A DNA stretch of 64,000 nucleotides, from the NCBI RefSeq assembly GCF_910580175.1, contig NZ_CAJTXD010000002.1, positions 1 to 64,000 of the forward strand. The letters are read 5' to 3'. The stretch comes from an uncultured Alistipes sp. GTDB taxonomy: Bacteria; Bacteroidota; Bacteroidia; Bacteroidales; Rikenellaceae. Made by a program: the position numbers and the translations under genes. Positions 24,227-32,026 of the stretch are shown here, piece after piece (the stretch's first letter is position 1; each line of letters begins with the position of its first letter). The notes beneath the pieces were generated by a model. It was not told the DNA's origin and did no database searches. It was given only the letters and a program-made list of their open reading frames with translations.

Positions 24227-25816
24227 ATGAAGAAAACAATTGGATGGGTCGCCCTGGCGGCCTTGGCTCTCGGAGCCTTTGTCGGGTGCAACGATACGGA
24301 CGATGACCGTCTCGCACCCCCCTCCGCGGCCCCTGCGGTAACGCTGGCGAGCGGCGATATCGCTCAAGTGCAGCAACTTGCCGATGTCGGGCGGCTTGTC
24401 GTCCGGGTCGAGGCGCCGGGCAGGATCGCCGCGTTCGACATCGCGATCGTCTCGCCGCTGCTCGATGACGAGACTTTGGGTGCGGCCGGGCTGGCTGCGA
24501 AAATGAATCTGGCGGAGCCTGCGCCGTCGCAGATCGCGGGTTTCGAGGCGCTCGGATTTCCCTATGGAGATGCCGTCAAAGGACAGACGGCGTTGGATTT
24601 CGACCTTTCGGGCGTCATGCCCCTGCTGCGGATGCTGTGCGAGGCGGCCGAGCAGTCGTCGGATCACAATTTTGTGCTGACCGTGACCGATGAAGCGCGT
24701 CAGAGCGTCTCCGCTACGTTGAAGCTGCATTATGAATACGAGCCGGTTGCCGTGTCGTTGGTCTATGCCGAAGATGCCGACTTGTGGGCCAACACAGCGA
24801 CGCTGACGGCCGCCAACCTGCCGCAGGACGCCGCGGTGCAGTATCGGGTCAAGGGCGCGGCGAACTGGAATACGGCCGAAGCGGCCGGCGATGGCGTTTT
24901 CCGGATCGCCCCCGAGTGGGAGGTCGGGACGAACGAAGCCGGGCTGAACATACGTACGGTAAAAAACGGTACGGGTGTCTTCGCTGCTTCGACCTACGAG
25001 TTCCGGGCTGTGGCGGGTATGGCCGTGCTGGCTTCGGGCGAGTTCGCGACTGCGCCGGGCGATGCGATCCCCAACGGCGACATGTCCGGATGGTCGGGCA
25101 AGGAGTATCAAGACTCCGATTCGTCGTGGAGCCTGACCTACCCCAACCCGGCGGGAATGCAATTCTGGGATTGCGGCAACAATCCTTTCCTGGAGAACCC
25201 CGAAGCGGGGAACTCCGATCCGTTGTGTTATGAAAACCCCGATGAAAAAGGTACGGCGCTGCTTCAGGGGCGCATGGCGCTGGGGTTCGTTTTTGCGCCG
25301 GGCAATCTCTTTACGGGCGATTTCATCTTTGCCGGCATGGGCGGTACGGTGGCGTTCGGCAAGCCTTACGGCTGGACAGCACGGCCCCGGGCGCTGAAAG
25401 TGCGCTATAAAGCACAGGTGGGGGCGATCGACAAGGCGGGCAGCAACGACCCCGAGGGAGAGACCTGGAAAGGAAAGCAGGACCGCTCGCAGATTTATGC
25501 GGCGATCGTCGACTGGACGAAGCAGCATGAAGTGACTTCGGGCATGCAGGCTCCCACGGGTATGTGGAACCCGGCAGCGACGGCAAGCGTCGACGAAGGC
25601 CCGATCCTGGCCTATGGCGAAAAGATCATCGTCGAGAGCAGCAGCGAATGGGTCGAGTGCGTGATCCCGCTGCAATGGTATGCCGACGCCGAAGCGAAAC
25701 CCGCGGCGAATAATTACTCGCTTGTGATTTCTTGTGCTACGAGCATGCGCGGCGACTATCTGACCGGCTGTTCTACCAATACGATGGGGGTCGACGATTT
25801 CGAGTGGGTATATTAA
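24227..25816 (+). CDS. lipoprotein with C-terminal PCMD (putative carbohydrate metabolism) domain
   Basis: A 529-aa lipoprotein. Its signal peptide ends with GAFVGC (Cys about 21) followed by an acidic surface-export-like stretch NDTDDD. The N-terminal half is beta-sandwich-like repeats. The C-terminal about 230 residues (from IPNGDMSGW) match the PCMD pattern, ending with TNTMGVDDFEWVY. Such proteins occur at the surface of Bacteroidetes and are thought to bind glycans or other ligands. It is monocistronic, ended by the hairpin at 25885. The ligand is unknown. The start at 24227 is fixed by the signal peptide. Confidence 0.8.
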   Translation: MKKTIGWVALAALALGAFVGCNDTDDDRLAPPSAAPAVTLASGDIAQVQQLADVGRLVVRVEAPGRIAAFDIAIVSPLLDDETLGAAGLAAKMNLAEPAPSQIAGFEALGFPYGDAVKGQTALDFDLSGVMPLLRMLCEAAEQSSDHNFVLTVTDEARQSVSATLKLHYEYEPVAVSLVYAEDADLWANTATLTAANLPQDAAVQYRVKGAANWNTAEAAGDGVFRIAPEWEVGTNEAGLNIRTVKNGTGVFAASTYEFRAVAGMAVLASGEFATAPGDAIPNGDMSGWSGKEYQDSDSSWSLTYPNPAGMQFWDCGNNPFLENPEAGNSDPLCYENPDEKGTALLQGRMALGFVFAPGNLFTGDFIFAGMGGTVAFGKPYGWTARPRALKVRYKAQVGAIDKAGSNDPEGETWKGKQDRSQIYAAIVDWTKQHEVTSGMQAPTGMWNPAATASVDEGPILAYGEKIIVESSSEWVECVIPLQWYADAEAKPAANNYSLVISCATSMRGDYLTGCSTNTMGVDDFEWVY

Positions 25817-25884
25817 GGCGGATTCGCAAAGACCGGTTTGCGGCGGCGGACATGACGCGCTGCGGCAACCGGGAAATCGTAACG

Positions 25885-25914
25885 AAACGGCCGCCCTTCG
25901 AAAGGCGGCCGTTT
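25885..25914. terminator. bidirectional intrinsic terminator
   Basis: An 11-bp GC-rich stem (25885-25895 with 25904-25914), extended by TT/AA pairs around a CG turn, with T-rich flanks. It lies between two convergent genes, the PCMD lipoprotein and hpf, and can serve both. Confidence 0.85.
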
Positions 25915-25921
25915 TGTCCGG

Positions 25922-26218
25922 TTACTTCTCGGCTTTCGCCTTGAACTTGTCGAGTTGGTGTTTCAGCGCGTCGATCGCTTCGTCGACCGCCTCCTCGAAT
26001 GTTTTGGCTTGGTGGGCGGCTACCAACTCTTCGCCCGGCATGTGCAGTGTGATGGTAGCGTTCTTGTTCCCTTTTTCGTGGTCTTTATCGAGTTTGAGAA
26101 TCACCTCGGCGCCGGTCGAGCGTTCCGCAAAACGGTCCAACTTCGCCATCTTGGCGTTCACGAATTCGACCAGCCGCTTGTCGGCGTCGAATTTTACGGA
26201 TTGAATCTGCACGTTCAT
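25922..26218 (-). CDS. hpf: ribosome hibernation promoting factor, short HPF/RaiA family
   Basis: A 98-aa protein of the HPF/YfiA family, which binds the 30S A/P sites in stationary phase. It starts MNVQIQSVKFDADKRLVEFV, with a central basic-acidic region LKLDKDHEKGNKNATITLHMPGEEL and the helical FEEAVDEAIDALKHQLDKFK. Its length matches short HPF. It follows xerC by 19 nt on the same strand, the pairing often seen in Bacteroidetes. A strong terminator lies immediately downstream. Confidence 0.93.
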   Translation of the reverse strand: MNVQIQSVKFDADKRLVEFVNAKMAKLDRFAERSTGAEVILKLDKDHEKGNKNATITLHMPGEELVAAHQAKTFEEAVDEAIDALKHQLDKFKAKAEK

Positions 26219-26237
26219 AGCCTTGATATTTAATGTT

Positions 26238-27143
26238 TTACTTCTTCCCCTGCTTCTCCCGGGGATGGGCTTTGGCATAGATTTCCTTGAGTCGGGCAAT
26301 GCTGTTGTGCGTGTAGACCTGGGTGGCTTGCAGCGAAGCGTGGCCCAGAAGTTCCTGTATTTCGCGCATATCGGCGCCGCCGTTCATCAGGTGCGTCGCG
26401 AAAGTGTGCCGCAACACATGGGGACTTTTCTTGCCCTGGACGCCGGCCCGCGCCAACTCCGCCTGCACGATGCGGTAGACCGTGCTGCGGGCGATGCGTT
26501 TGCCTCGATGTGTTAAAAATAGCGCTTTTTCCTCGCAATTGCAAATTTTTTGCCGCTCGATCATCGAAAGGTAGTGCAGAATCTTTTCTCGCACTTCGTC
26601 GAGGATGGGCACCAGGCGCTCCTTATCGCCTTTGCCGTGTACGCGCAGCGAGGTACACTCGGCCGACAGGTCGCCGCGGTCGATGCCCACGAGTTCGGCC
26701 AGCCGCAGCCCGCACGAATAGAACAGCAGTACGATCAGCGAGTTGCGCTCCGTGATGAAGTGTTCGCTGTCGAAACTGCACTCGTTCACGATGGTCGACA
26801 TGCGGCTTTCGGGTACGAAAGCCGGGAGACGGCGCGAAGTCTTGAGCGAGGTCAACGGACGCAGGATGTCTTTGTCGATGGCGCCCGTGCGGTGGAGCCA
26901 GCGGAAGAACGCCCGCACCGACGACAGCTCGCGGTTCATCGATGCGGCGCCTATCTTGCCCTCTTCGGTGCGGAAGATGATCCATTCGCGGATCTGCGCC
27001 GTGGTAACTTCCCGCGGATCGAAGCGGGCTTCGTCGGTGCCGAGCCATGCCAGAAACTCCTCCACGTCATGGCGGTAGTTGCGCACGGTAAGAGGCGAAA
27101 AACGGCGTTCGGCCTCGATGTAGCGGATGAAATCGGCAAGCAT
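26238..27143 (-). CDS. xerC: tyrosine recombinase XerC/XerD family
   Basis: A 301-aa site-specific recombinase. It has an N-terminal SAM-like core-binding domain (about 1-90) and a C-terminal catalytic domain with the full set: Arg in SCGLRLAELVGI, Lys in VHGKGDKERLVP, HVLRHTFATH (His-x-x-Arg), GHASLQATQVYTH and the nucleophile Tyr in QVYTH. It is predicted to resolve chromosome dimers. It is not next to any mobile element. The start at 27143 is preferred; its -7 box (27155-27148) is only 4 nt upstream, implying a leaderless message. XerC versus XerD cannot be decided here. Confidence 0.92.
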   Translation of the reverse strand: MLADFIRYIEAERRFSPLTVRNYRHDVEEFLAWLGTDEARFDPREVTTAQIREWIIFRTEEGKIGAASMNRELSSVRAFFRWLHRTGAIDKDILRPLTSLKTSRRLPAFVPESRMSTIVNECSFDSEHFITERNSLIVLLFYSCGLRLAELVGIDRGDLSAECTSLRVHGKGDKERLVPILDEVREKILHYLSMIERQKICNCEEKALFLTHRGKRIARSTVYRIVQAELARAGVQGKKSPHVLRHTFATHLMNGGADMREIQELLGHASLQATQVYTHNSIARLKEIYAKAHPREKQGKK

Positions 27144-27147
27144 GGGG

Positions 27148-27175
27148 CAAATATAGCGAATTTTCACTACCTTTG
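27148..27175. promoter_or_regulatory. divergent overlapping promoters for xerC and flavin reductase
   Basis: The minus strand has TATATTTG (27155-27148) ending 4 nt before the xerC ATG. The plus strand has TACCTTTG (27168-27175) ending 17 nt before the flavin reductase ATG. The two -7 boxes are 12 nt apart and back to back, so polymerases should exclude each other. Confidence 0.6.
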
Positions 27176-27192
27176 TCCATAATGTTTGGATC

Positions 27193-27807
27193 ATGGCTGT
27201 TTTGAAAGAATCTTGGAAACCCGGTACGGTGCTTTATCCGCTGCCAGCTGTATTGGTAAGTTGCGGCGCCGCGCCCGAAGAATACAACATGCTGACCGTC
27301 TCTTGGACGGGCACGATCTGTTCCGATCCGCCGATGTGCTACATCTCGGTGCGGCCCGAGCGCCACTCCTACGGGATCATCCGACGCACGGGCGAATTCG
27401 TCATCAATCTCACGACCGAGCGGCTGGCCCGCGCTGCGGACTGGTGCGGCGTGCGTTCGGGCCGCGACTGCGACAAGTTCCGCGAAATGGGTCTGACGCC
27501 TGCACCGGCGCTGCATGTGGCGGCGCCCATCATCGAGGAGTCGCCCGTCAACATCGAGTGCCGCGTGCAGCAGGTGGTGCCGCTCGGATCGCACGACATG
27601 TTCATCGCCGAAGTCGTGGGCGTACAGGCCGACAACGCCTATATCGATCCGCAGTCGGGGCGTTTTTGTCTGGAGCGCGCCTGCCCGATCGTCTATTCCC
27701 ACGGTCAGTATTTCGCTCTGGGGCAGGCGCTGGGCCATTTCGGCTGGTCGGTGCGCAAGAAGAAACCTGCCGGCGAAACGGCTGCGAAACCCGTCGTGGA
27801 AAAATAG
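27193..27807 (+). CDS. flavin reductase-like FMN-binding protein
   Basis: A 204-aa protein of the flavin reductase-like (split-barrel FMN-binding) family. The N-terminus LYPLPAVLVSCG and NMLTVSWTGTICSDPPMCYISVRPERHSYGII (given as a 5' region covering residues 30-60) match the FMN-binding core. GEFVINL follows. It probably reduces flavin or binds FMN as a general reductase. It is read from a promoter back to back with xerC and ended by the hairpin at 27841. The basic C-terminal tail is not conserved. The substrate is unknown. Confidence 0.88.
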   Translation: MAVLKESWKPGTVLYPLPAVLVSCGAAPEEYNMLTVSWTGTICSDPPMCYISVRPERHSYGIIRRTGEFVINLTTERLARAADWCGVRSGRDCDKFREMGLTPAPALHVAAPIIEESPVNIECRVQQVVPLGSHDMFIAEVVGVQADNAYIDPQSGRFCLERACPIVYSHGQYFALGQALGHFGWSVRKKKPAGETAAKPVVEK

Positions 27808-27840
27808 CGCCGCAGGCTCTTGTACGGCGCCTTGTTCGTG

Positions 27841-27867
27841 ACCCCGAAAAAATTTTCGGGGTTTTTC
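27841..27867 (+). terminator. intrinsic terminator after flavin reductase
   Basis: A 10-bp stem ACCCCGAAAA/TTTTCGGGGT (27841-27850 with 27853-27862) with an AA loop, followed by a T-run. The GAAAA/TTTTC symmetry makes a compact classic terminator. Confidence 0.85.
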
Positions 27868-27898
27868 TTGACATCGCCTTTTTCAGATCGTATATTTG
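27868..27898 (+). promoter_or_regulatory. promoter for the lysis-like cassette
   Basis: A TTG at 27868-27870 and an exact -7 box TATATTTG at 27891-27898 are separated by 20 nt, the standard Bacteroidetes spacing. The predicted transcript has a leader of about 175 nt before the gene at 28081. Confidence 0.7.
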
Positions 27899-27929
27899 TG
27901 CGGCGGACGATGCCGGTCGTTTTTGGTTG

Positions 27930-27953
27930 AGCGACGTCGGTCGCTTCTTTTTT
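27930..27953 (+). terminator. terminator-like hairpin within the cassette leader (possible attenuator)
   Basis: A 6-bp stem AGCGAC/GTCGCT (27930-27935 with 27940-27945), GTCG loop, followed by TCTTTTTTT. It sits about 30 nt after the predicted start of transcription and 130 nt before the first gene. A second small hairpin (27958-27962 with 27971-27975) follows. Confidence 0.45.
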
Positions 27954-28080
27954 TGTGGGCGCATTTTTTAGCGCCGCGGCCCGGAGTTCTTCCGTGGCTC
28001 TTGCCGATCGGATCGATCGATTTTTTCGCTGTGCGAAACGGGTGTTTCGCGGTATTGTCGATGCCTCTTTCTTTTTCTCT

Positions 28081-28365
28081 ATGGCAGATTTTCCCTCCGA
28101 AGGCCGCAAGGTCTTTTCGCCGCGTCGTGTGCGGGTGCAAAAACGGAATCGGGCGGTGGCGGCTCGCTATTATTATTGGGCCGAGCTGTACCGGCGGCGC
28201 GAAGACGACGTGCGCAGGCTCTTGTGCGACAACGAATTTTTTGTCGAGGAGCGCACGATCGCCAATGCACTGGCCGACCAGAACGACTATCTGGCCGCGC
28301 TGATCCGCGACCGGGTGTCGCGTCGTGAGCTGCGGCGTCTTTATCCTGGTTTCGACTGGCGGTAG
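28081..28365 (+). CDS. small basic protein, phage-element type (94 aa)
   Basis: A 94-residue, Arg-rich protein with the signature RYYYWAELYRRREDDV near residue 29 and EFFVEERTIANALADQND near 53. It has no signal peptide. I recall similar RYYYW small proteins in Mu-like and other phage-derived elements of Bacteroidetes, but I cannot name a family. Helix-turn-helix-like spacing makes a DNA- or RNA-binding role possible. The ATG at 28081 is preferred over an in-frame ATG at 27955, which would lie inside the leader hairpins. It is the first gene of a three-gene cassette. Confidence 0.75.
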   Translation: MADFPSEGRKVFSPRRVRVQKRNRAVAARYYYWAELYRRREDDVRRLLCDNEFFVEERTIANALADQNDYLAALIRDRVSRRELRRLYPGFDWR

Positions 28366-28455
28366 GGCTGGTGTTGCGGAGTGCGGGCACGAGCCGCCCC
28401 GCTGCGGGCGTTGCGTTCTGCGACGCTGCGATGACAACTTTCTTTAATACATTTT

Positions 28456-28773
28456 ATGATGACCGATTTTTCATGGTTGGGCGATCTGTTCGCGTTCGCT
28501 TTGCCGGGCGGATTTTTGGGCGCTGTGGCGTCGTGGGCGGTCGGGCGCCGCAAGCGGGACAACGATTTTCTGTGCGAGATGCAGCGCTCGATCGATTTGT
28601 TGAGCGAGAAATACAACCAAGTGTTGCAGGAGAACGTGGCTTTGCGGCAGGAGAAAGCCCAATGGCAAGTCGCGCAGCAGGAGCTGCTGGCCAAGGTCGA
28701 CCGGCTGACGCGCGAGGTCGAGAGCCTGCGCCGCAATTTCCGCACATCCATCCTAAACAAAAAATACGTATGA
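28456..28773 (+). CDS. one-TM coiled-coil protein, holin-adjacent type
   Basis: A 105-aa protein. An N-terminal membrane segment (about residues 8-30, LFAFALPGGFLGAVASWAVG) is followed by a positive stop RRKR and a long coiled coil (about 38-97) rich in Gln, Leu and Glu. This layout is common for small membrane proteins in lysis regions of Bacteroidetes phages, and I assign no family. The start is ATG 28456 or 28459. Its stop overlaps the start of the next gene (ATGA), so the two are translationally coupled. It could assist a holin or membrane scaffold; function unproven. Confidence 0.75.
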   Translation: MMTDFSWLGDLFAFALPGGFLGAVASWAVGRRKRDNDFLCEMQRSIDLLSEKYNQVLQENVALRQEKAQWQVAQQELLAKVDRLTREVESLRRNFRTSILNKKYV

Positions 28774-29396
28774 TGATGAATCCTTGGTTTTTGATGCGCA
28801 TGGGCGCGGCCGGATTGTCGGCGGCGCTGTTTGTGGCGTGCGCGGCTTCGCGAAGCCGGTCGCAGCACGATTTTCAAGCGCGGCACAGCGCCGTTGCCGT
28901 AGAGCGGATGCAGGAGATGCAGCGTTGCGATACGCTTCGCTCGCTGTGCCGGAGTCGGGAGACAATGTCGGTGTGCGAAAGTCGGATCGAAACCTGCGAT
29001 ACCGTTGCAGCGGCGCGGGCGGTGCTCGTCGTGCCGCTGGCAGGCGTTCATGCCTTGCCTCCTGGTGCCGGATTCGCTGTGCGCGAGGGGCGGCTTTCGG
29101 TTTCGGCCCAGCGGCGGGGCGATACGTTGGTCGTCGAGGCGCGGAGCGACAGCATGTTGCGGGCGGTAACGCGGGTCGAACGTCGGGAGATTTTCAGCCG
29201 CCGGAAGTGCGATTCGACCGTTTCGGCGGGGCATGTCGGGCAGACTGTATATGCGGCGGACAGCGCGGCTTCAGCGGCGGTGCGGGCCGAGGCTGCGACG
29301 ACCCGTGTCGTGCGGCCTTTCCGCTGGGGCGTGTGGCTGGCAGTCGGCGCGGCGGCGGGGGTGCTGCTGTTCGTGCTGCTGCGCCGCCGCAGGTAA
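28770..29396 (+). CDS. lipoprotein with C-terminal membrane anchor, unimolecular-spanin-like
   Basis: A 208-aa protein with a signal peptide and lipobox-like FVAC (Cys about 24). A periplasmic part contains repeated Cys and beta-type strands (LSVSAQRRGDTLVVEARSDS, about 108-127). A C-terminal membrane helix (about 185-204) ends RRRR. An N-terminal lipid anchor plus a C-terminal transmembrane helix is the topology of unimolecular spanins, which fuse inner and outer membrane at the end of phage lysis. No sequence family is asserted. Overlaps the coiled-coil gene by ATGA. Ends 80 nt before the 3' end of rnpB on the opposite strand. Confidence 0.75.
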   Translation: MMMNPWFLMRMGAAGLSAALFVACAASRSRSQHDFQARHSAVAVERMQEMQRCDTLRSLCRSRETMSVCESRIETCDTVAAARAVLVVPLAGVHALPPGAGFAVREGRLSVSAQRRGDTLVVEARSDSMLRAVTRVERREIFSRRKCDSTVSAGHVGQTVYAADSAASAAVRAEAATTRVVRPFRWGVWLAVGAAAGVLLFVLLRRRR

Positions 29397-29438
29397 AAAA
29401 CAGGATTGCTGTTTCCGTTCGTTCGGCATTCGAAAAAG

Positions 29439-29467
29439 GAAGCCGCTGCTTGAAAAGCAGCGGCTTC
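29439..29467. terminator. rnpB terminator (may also end the lysis-like cassette)
   Basis: A 13-bp stem GAAGCCGCTGCTT/AAGCAGCGGCTTC (29439-29451 with 29455-29467) with a 3-nt loop. On the minus strand it is followed by CTTTTTCG. It lies just beyond the 3' end of rnpB. Confidence 0.9.
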
Positions 29468-29476
29468 GCCTGTGTT

Positions 29477-29836
29477 CGCAGGCCCTGTAAGCCGGGTTCT
29501 GTGCCCGGGAGCGATCCCGGGTCTCCGTCATTTATCTACGACGGCAGTCGCCTGCCGCCTCCAGCAACCTACCCCCCGACATCGGACGAGCAACCCTTCA
29601 CTGTCGGTATACATGGTCTTGCAACCCGCGGGACGTACGGCCGGGCGGCATCGCTGCCCCCGCGGTAGGCTCTTACCCCACCTTTTCACCCTTACCGGCC
29701 GGTAACCCGGCAGGCGGTCGTTCTCTGTTACGCTACCATGCCCTCACGGACATCAAGTCGTTAGCTTGCGCGGCACTCTTCGTTGCCCGGACTTTCCTCT
29801 CCCGGCTTGCGCCGGCAGCGACGGAGCGGGCCTGCG
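29477..29836 (-). ncRNA. rnpB: RNase P RNA (bacterial type A)
   Basis: The minus strand carries the universal RNase P core: GAGAGGAAAGTCCGGGC near the 5' end, the CCGTGAGGGC region, and the 3' sequence CCGGCTTACAGGGCCTGC. The ends pair as helix P1 (CGCAGGCCC, 29836-29828, with GGGCCTGCG, 29485-29477). The length of about 360 nt fits. RNase P removes 5' leaders from tRNA precursors. The exact ends are set by P1 and may differ by a few bases. Confidence 0.95.
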
Positions 29837-29839
29837 GTG

Positions 29840-29847
29840 CAAAATTA
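29840..29847 (-). promoter_or_regulatory. rnpB -7 box
   Basis: It reads TAATTTTG on the minus strand, matching TAnnTTTG, directly before the predicted 5' end of rnpB at 29836. A -33 element is not clear. Confidence 0.5.
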
Positions 29848-29973
29848 AGAATTAAAAATGAAAAACGAACTTTTCGTCGCGGAATCCGCCTGCGGAGCGG
29901 CCGCGCCGGGTCGGCAAAACCGGAAAGGATCGGAACGGGCCGAGGATGGCCGTGCGTGCGGCCGGGCCGGTCG

Positions 29974-31008
29974 TCATGCGTCCGCTTTTTCGTCGAAGAT
30001 GTTGAATCGCGCCAGCAGCGGATTGCGGCGGTCGAGCAGGAGAAATTCGACGAGCAGCAGCACCAGTGCGGCTACAAGAAGATATTGGTATTGCTCGTTA
30101 TATTCTTCGAAACGGACGGTCGACTGCTCGGTTTGCTCCATATCGTTGATGCTTTTCACGATTTCGTCCAGCCCGATCGACTGTTTCGACGAACGCACGT
30201 AGGCTCCGCCGGTAAGGTCGGCGATTTCGGACAACATCTTCTCGTTGAGTTTCGAGACCACCATGTCGCCTTTCTCGTCCTGTACGAATTCGCCGCCGAT
30301 GCGGATCGGAGCGCCTTCGGGCGTGCCGATGCCGATGGTATAGATGCGGATGCCCATGTCGGCCGCACGCCGGGCCACGGCCAGCGCGTCGTCTTCGTGG
30401 TTCTCGCCGTCGGTAATGAGGATGATCGCCCGGCTGCGAGGTTCCTCGCTCTGATCGGAGAACGCCAGCAGCGCCTGCTCCAGCGCCTTGCCCACGGCCG
30501 TGCCCTGCACCGGCACGAGCGACGGATCGATGCGGCGGGCGAATGCCTTGGCCATGCGGTGGTCCGAGGTAATGGGCAGCTGTACCTTGGGTTCGCCGGC
30601 AAAAACGACCAGCCCCACGCGGTCTTGCTTCAACCCGTCGAAAAGTTTGTTGATCGCATATTTGGTGCGTTCGAGCCGGCTGGGTTCGAAGTCTTCGGCC
30701 AGCATCGAGTTGGAGACGTCGACGACCAGCATCATTTCGACGCCCTGCGACTTCTCTTCGCGGAGTTTCGAGCCGAACTGCGGGCGGGCGGCAGCCAGGG
30801 CAAGCAGGGAGAATGCAGAGCAAAAAATAGTGAATTTCAGCACTTTGCGTCCAGCCGACACCTCGGGCATCAGTTCGCGGATCGTCGCTTCGCAGCCGAA
30901 ACGGGCCAGGCGGAGCCGGCGGCTGCGGGCCGCCGCCCAGAAAAGCAGGACGAATGCCGGCACGGCGGCCAGCAACCAGAGGTATTGGGGATTGGCGAAT
31001 CGGAACAT
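29974..31008 (-). CDS. batB: BatB-like von Willebrand factor A membrane protein
   Basis: A 344-aa protein with two N-terminal membrane helices (about 8-27 and 58-75), a VWA domain (about 90-290) with the MIDAS motif DVSNSM and downstream DGENHED, and a C-terminal membrane helix (about 308-326). Bat proteins support envelope integrity and were first tied to aerotolerance in Bacteroides fragilis. It is the last gene of the six-gene Bat operon, 13 nt after batA. The A/B names are assigned by order and by similarity to batA, so they are tentative. Confidence 0.88.
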   Translation of the reverse strand: MFRFANPQYLWLLAAVPAFVLLFWAAARSRRLRLARFGCEATIRELMPEVSAGRKVLKFTIFCSAFSLLALAAARPQFGSKLREEKSQGVEMMLVVDVSNSMLAEDFEPSRLERTKYAINKLFDGLKQDRVGLVVFAGEPKVQLPITSDHRMAKAFARRIDPSLVPVQGTAVGKALEQALLAFSDQSEEPRSRAIILITDGENHEDDALAVARRAADMGIRIYTIGIGTPEGAPIRIGGEFVQDEKGDMVVSKLNEKMLSEIADLTGGAYVRSSKQSIGLDEIVKSINDMEQTEQSTVRFEEYNEQYQYLLVAALVLLLVEFLLLDRRNPLLARFNIFDEKADA

Positions 31009-31021
31009 GGCGAGCGGATTT

Positions 31022-32014
31022 TTACGGGATGCGTTTCAGAGCGAGCGTGGCGAGCAGGAATTCGGCCGCCAGCAAGGCGATGGCCGCCAATACCCAGTTG
31101 AGGAAAAGTTCGTGGTAGGCGATATGCTCGGTCACTTCGACCTTGCTTTTCTCCAGCCGGTTGATTTGGTCGTAGATCGCTTGGAGTTTGGCTTTGTCCG
31201 TGGCGCGGAAGTATTGCCCGCCCGTCTGTTCGGCGATCGCGCGGAGGGTTTTTTCGTCGATCTCGACCTTGGCCATCACCGTGCCGCCGGTGGGGGTGCC
31301 GTAGATGTCTACGGCAGGGTAGGGGGCCATGCCCTGGGTGCCCACGCCGATGGTGTAGACGCGGATGCCCTGCGCCTTGGCGATTTCGGCTGCTGTGAGC
31401 GGGGCGATTTCGCCGCGGTTGTTCACGCCGTCGGTCAGCAGAATGACCACCTTCGACTTGGCTTCGCTTTCGCGCAGGCGGTTGATCGCCGTAGCCAGGC
31501 CGTTGCCGATGGCCGTGCCGTCTTCGATCACGCCGCTGCGGATACGAGCCAGGAGGGTCTGGAGGGTTGCCTGGTCGGTGGTCAGGGGACTTTGCGTGAA
31601 GGCTTCGCCGGCGAAGACCGCCAGTCCGATGCGGTCGCCGTAGCGGTCGGCGATGAAGGATGCGGCCACCTCCTTGGCGGCCGTGATGCGGTCGGGCTTG
31701 AAGTCGCGGGCGAGCATCGAGCCGGAGACGTCGATGGCCAGCATGATGTCGATACCTTCGGTCGAGGTGTGCGAGAACCGCTCGGCGTCCTGCGGCCGGG
31801 CCACTGCGACGATCGACAGCGCGAAAGCCGCGGCGCGCAGGGCGAAAGGCAGGTGGCGCAGGTAGTAGCGGATCGTCTTCGGCGCCTGGGCCATGCCGTC
31901 GGTGGTCGGAATGCGGATCGCCGCGCTGCCCTGAAGCGTCCGCCAGACGTAGTAGCCCGTCATGGGCAGCAGCAACAGCAGCAACCAAAGGTAATATGGA
32001 GAATGAAAAGTCAT
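31022..32014 (-). CDS. batA: BatA-like von Willebrand factor A membrane protein
   Basis: A 330-aa protein with N-terminal membrane helices (about 5-20 and 55-72), a VWA domain (about 87-285) containing the full MIDAS DVSGSM and the TDGVNNRGE segment, and a C-terminal helix (about 307-325). The TPR gene precedes it by 12 nt. Together with batB it probably forms a periplasmic metal-dependent adhesion complex. It is part of the operon started by moxR. The order of TPR before the VWA genes differs from the batA-E order often quoted. Confidence 0.9.
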   Translation of the reverse strand: MTFHSPYYLWLLLLLLPMTGYYVWRTLQGSAAIRIPTTDGMAQAPKTIRYYLRHLPFALRAAAFALSIVAVARPQDAERFSHTSTEGIDIMLAIDVSGSMLARDFKPDRITAAKEVAASFIADRYGDRIGLAVFAGEAFTQSPLTTDQATLQTLLARIRSGVIEDGTAIGNGLATAINRLRESEAKSKVVILLTDGVNNRGEIAPLTAAEIAKAQGIRVYTIGVGTQGMAPYPAVDIYGTPTGGTVMAKVEIDEKTLRAIAEQTGGQYFRATDKAKLQAIYDQINRLEKSKVEVTEHIAYHELFLNWVLAAIALLAAEFLLATLALKRIP

Positions 32015-32026
32015 AGGGTTTCGATG

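Noticed and set aside
27955..28080. An N-terminal 42-residue extension of the 28081 gene from an upstream ATG
   Set aside because: It would translate through the leader hairpins, and the extension has no family-like sequence.
29439..29467. Calling this hairpin only a terminator for the plus-strand cassette
   Set aside because: The T-run is on the minus strand after rnpB, so its main role is to end rnpB.
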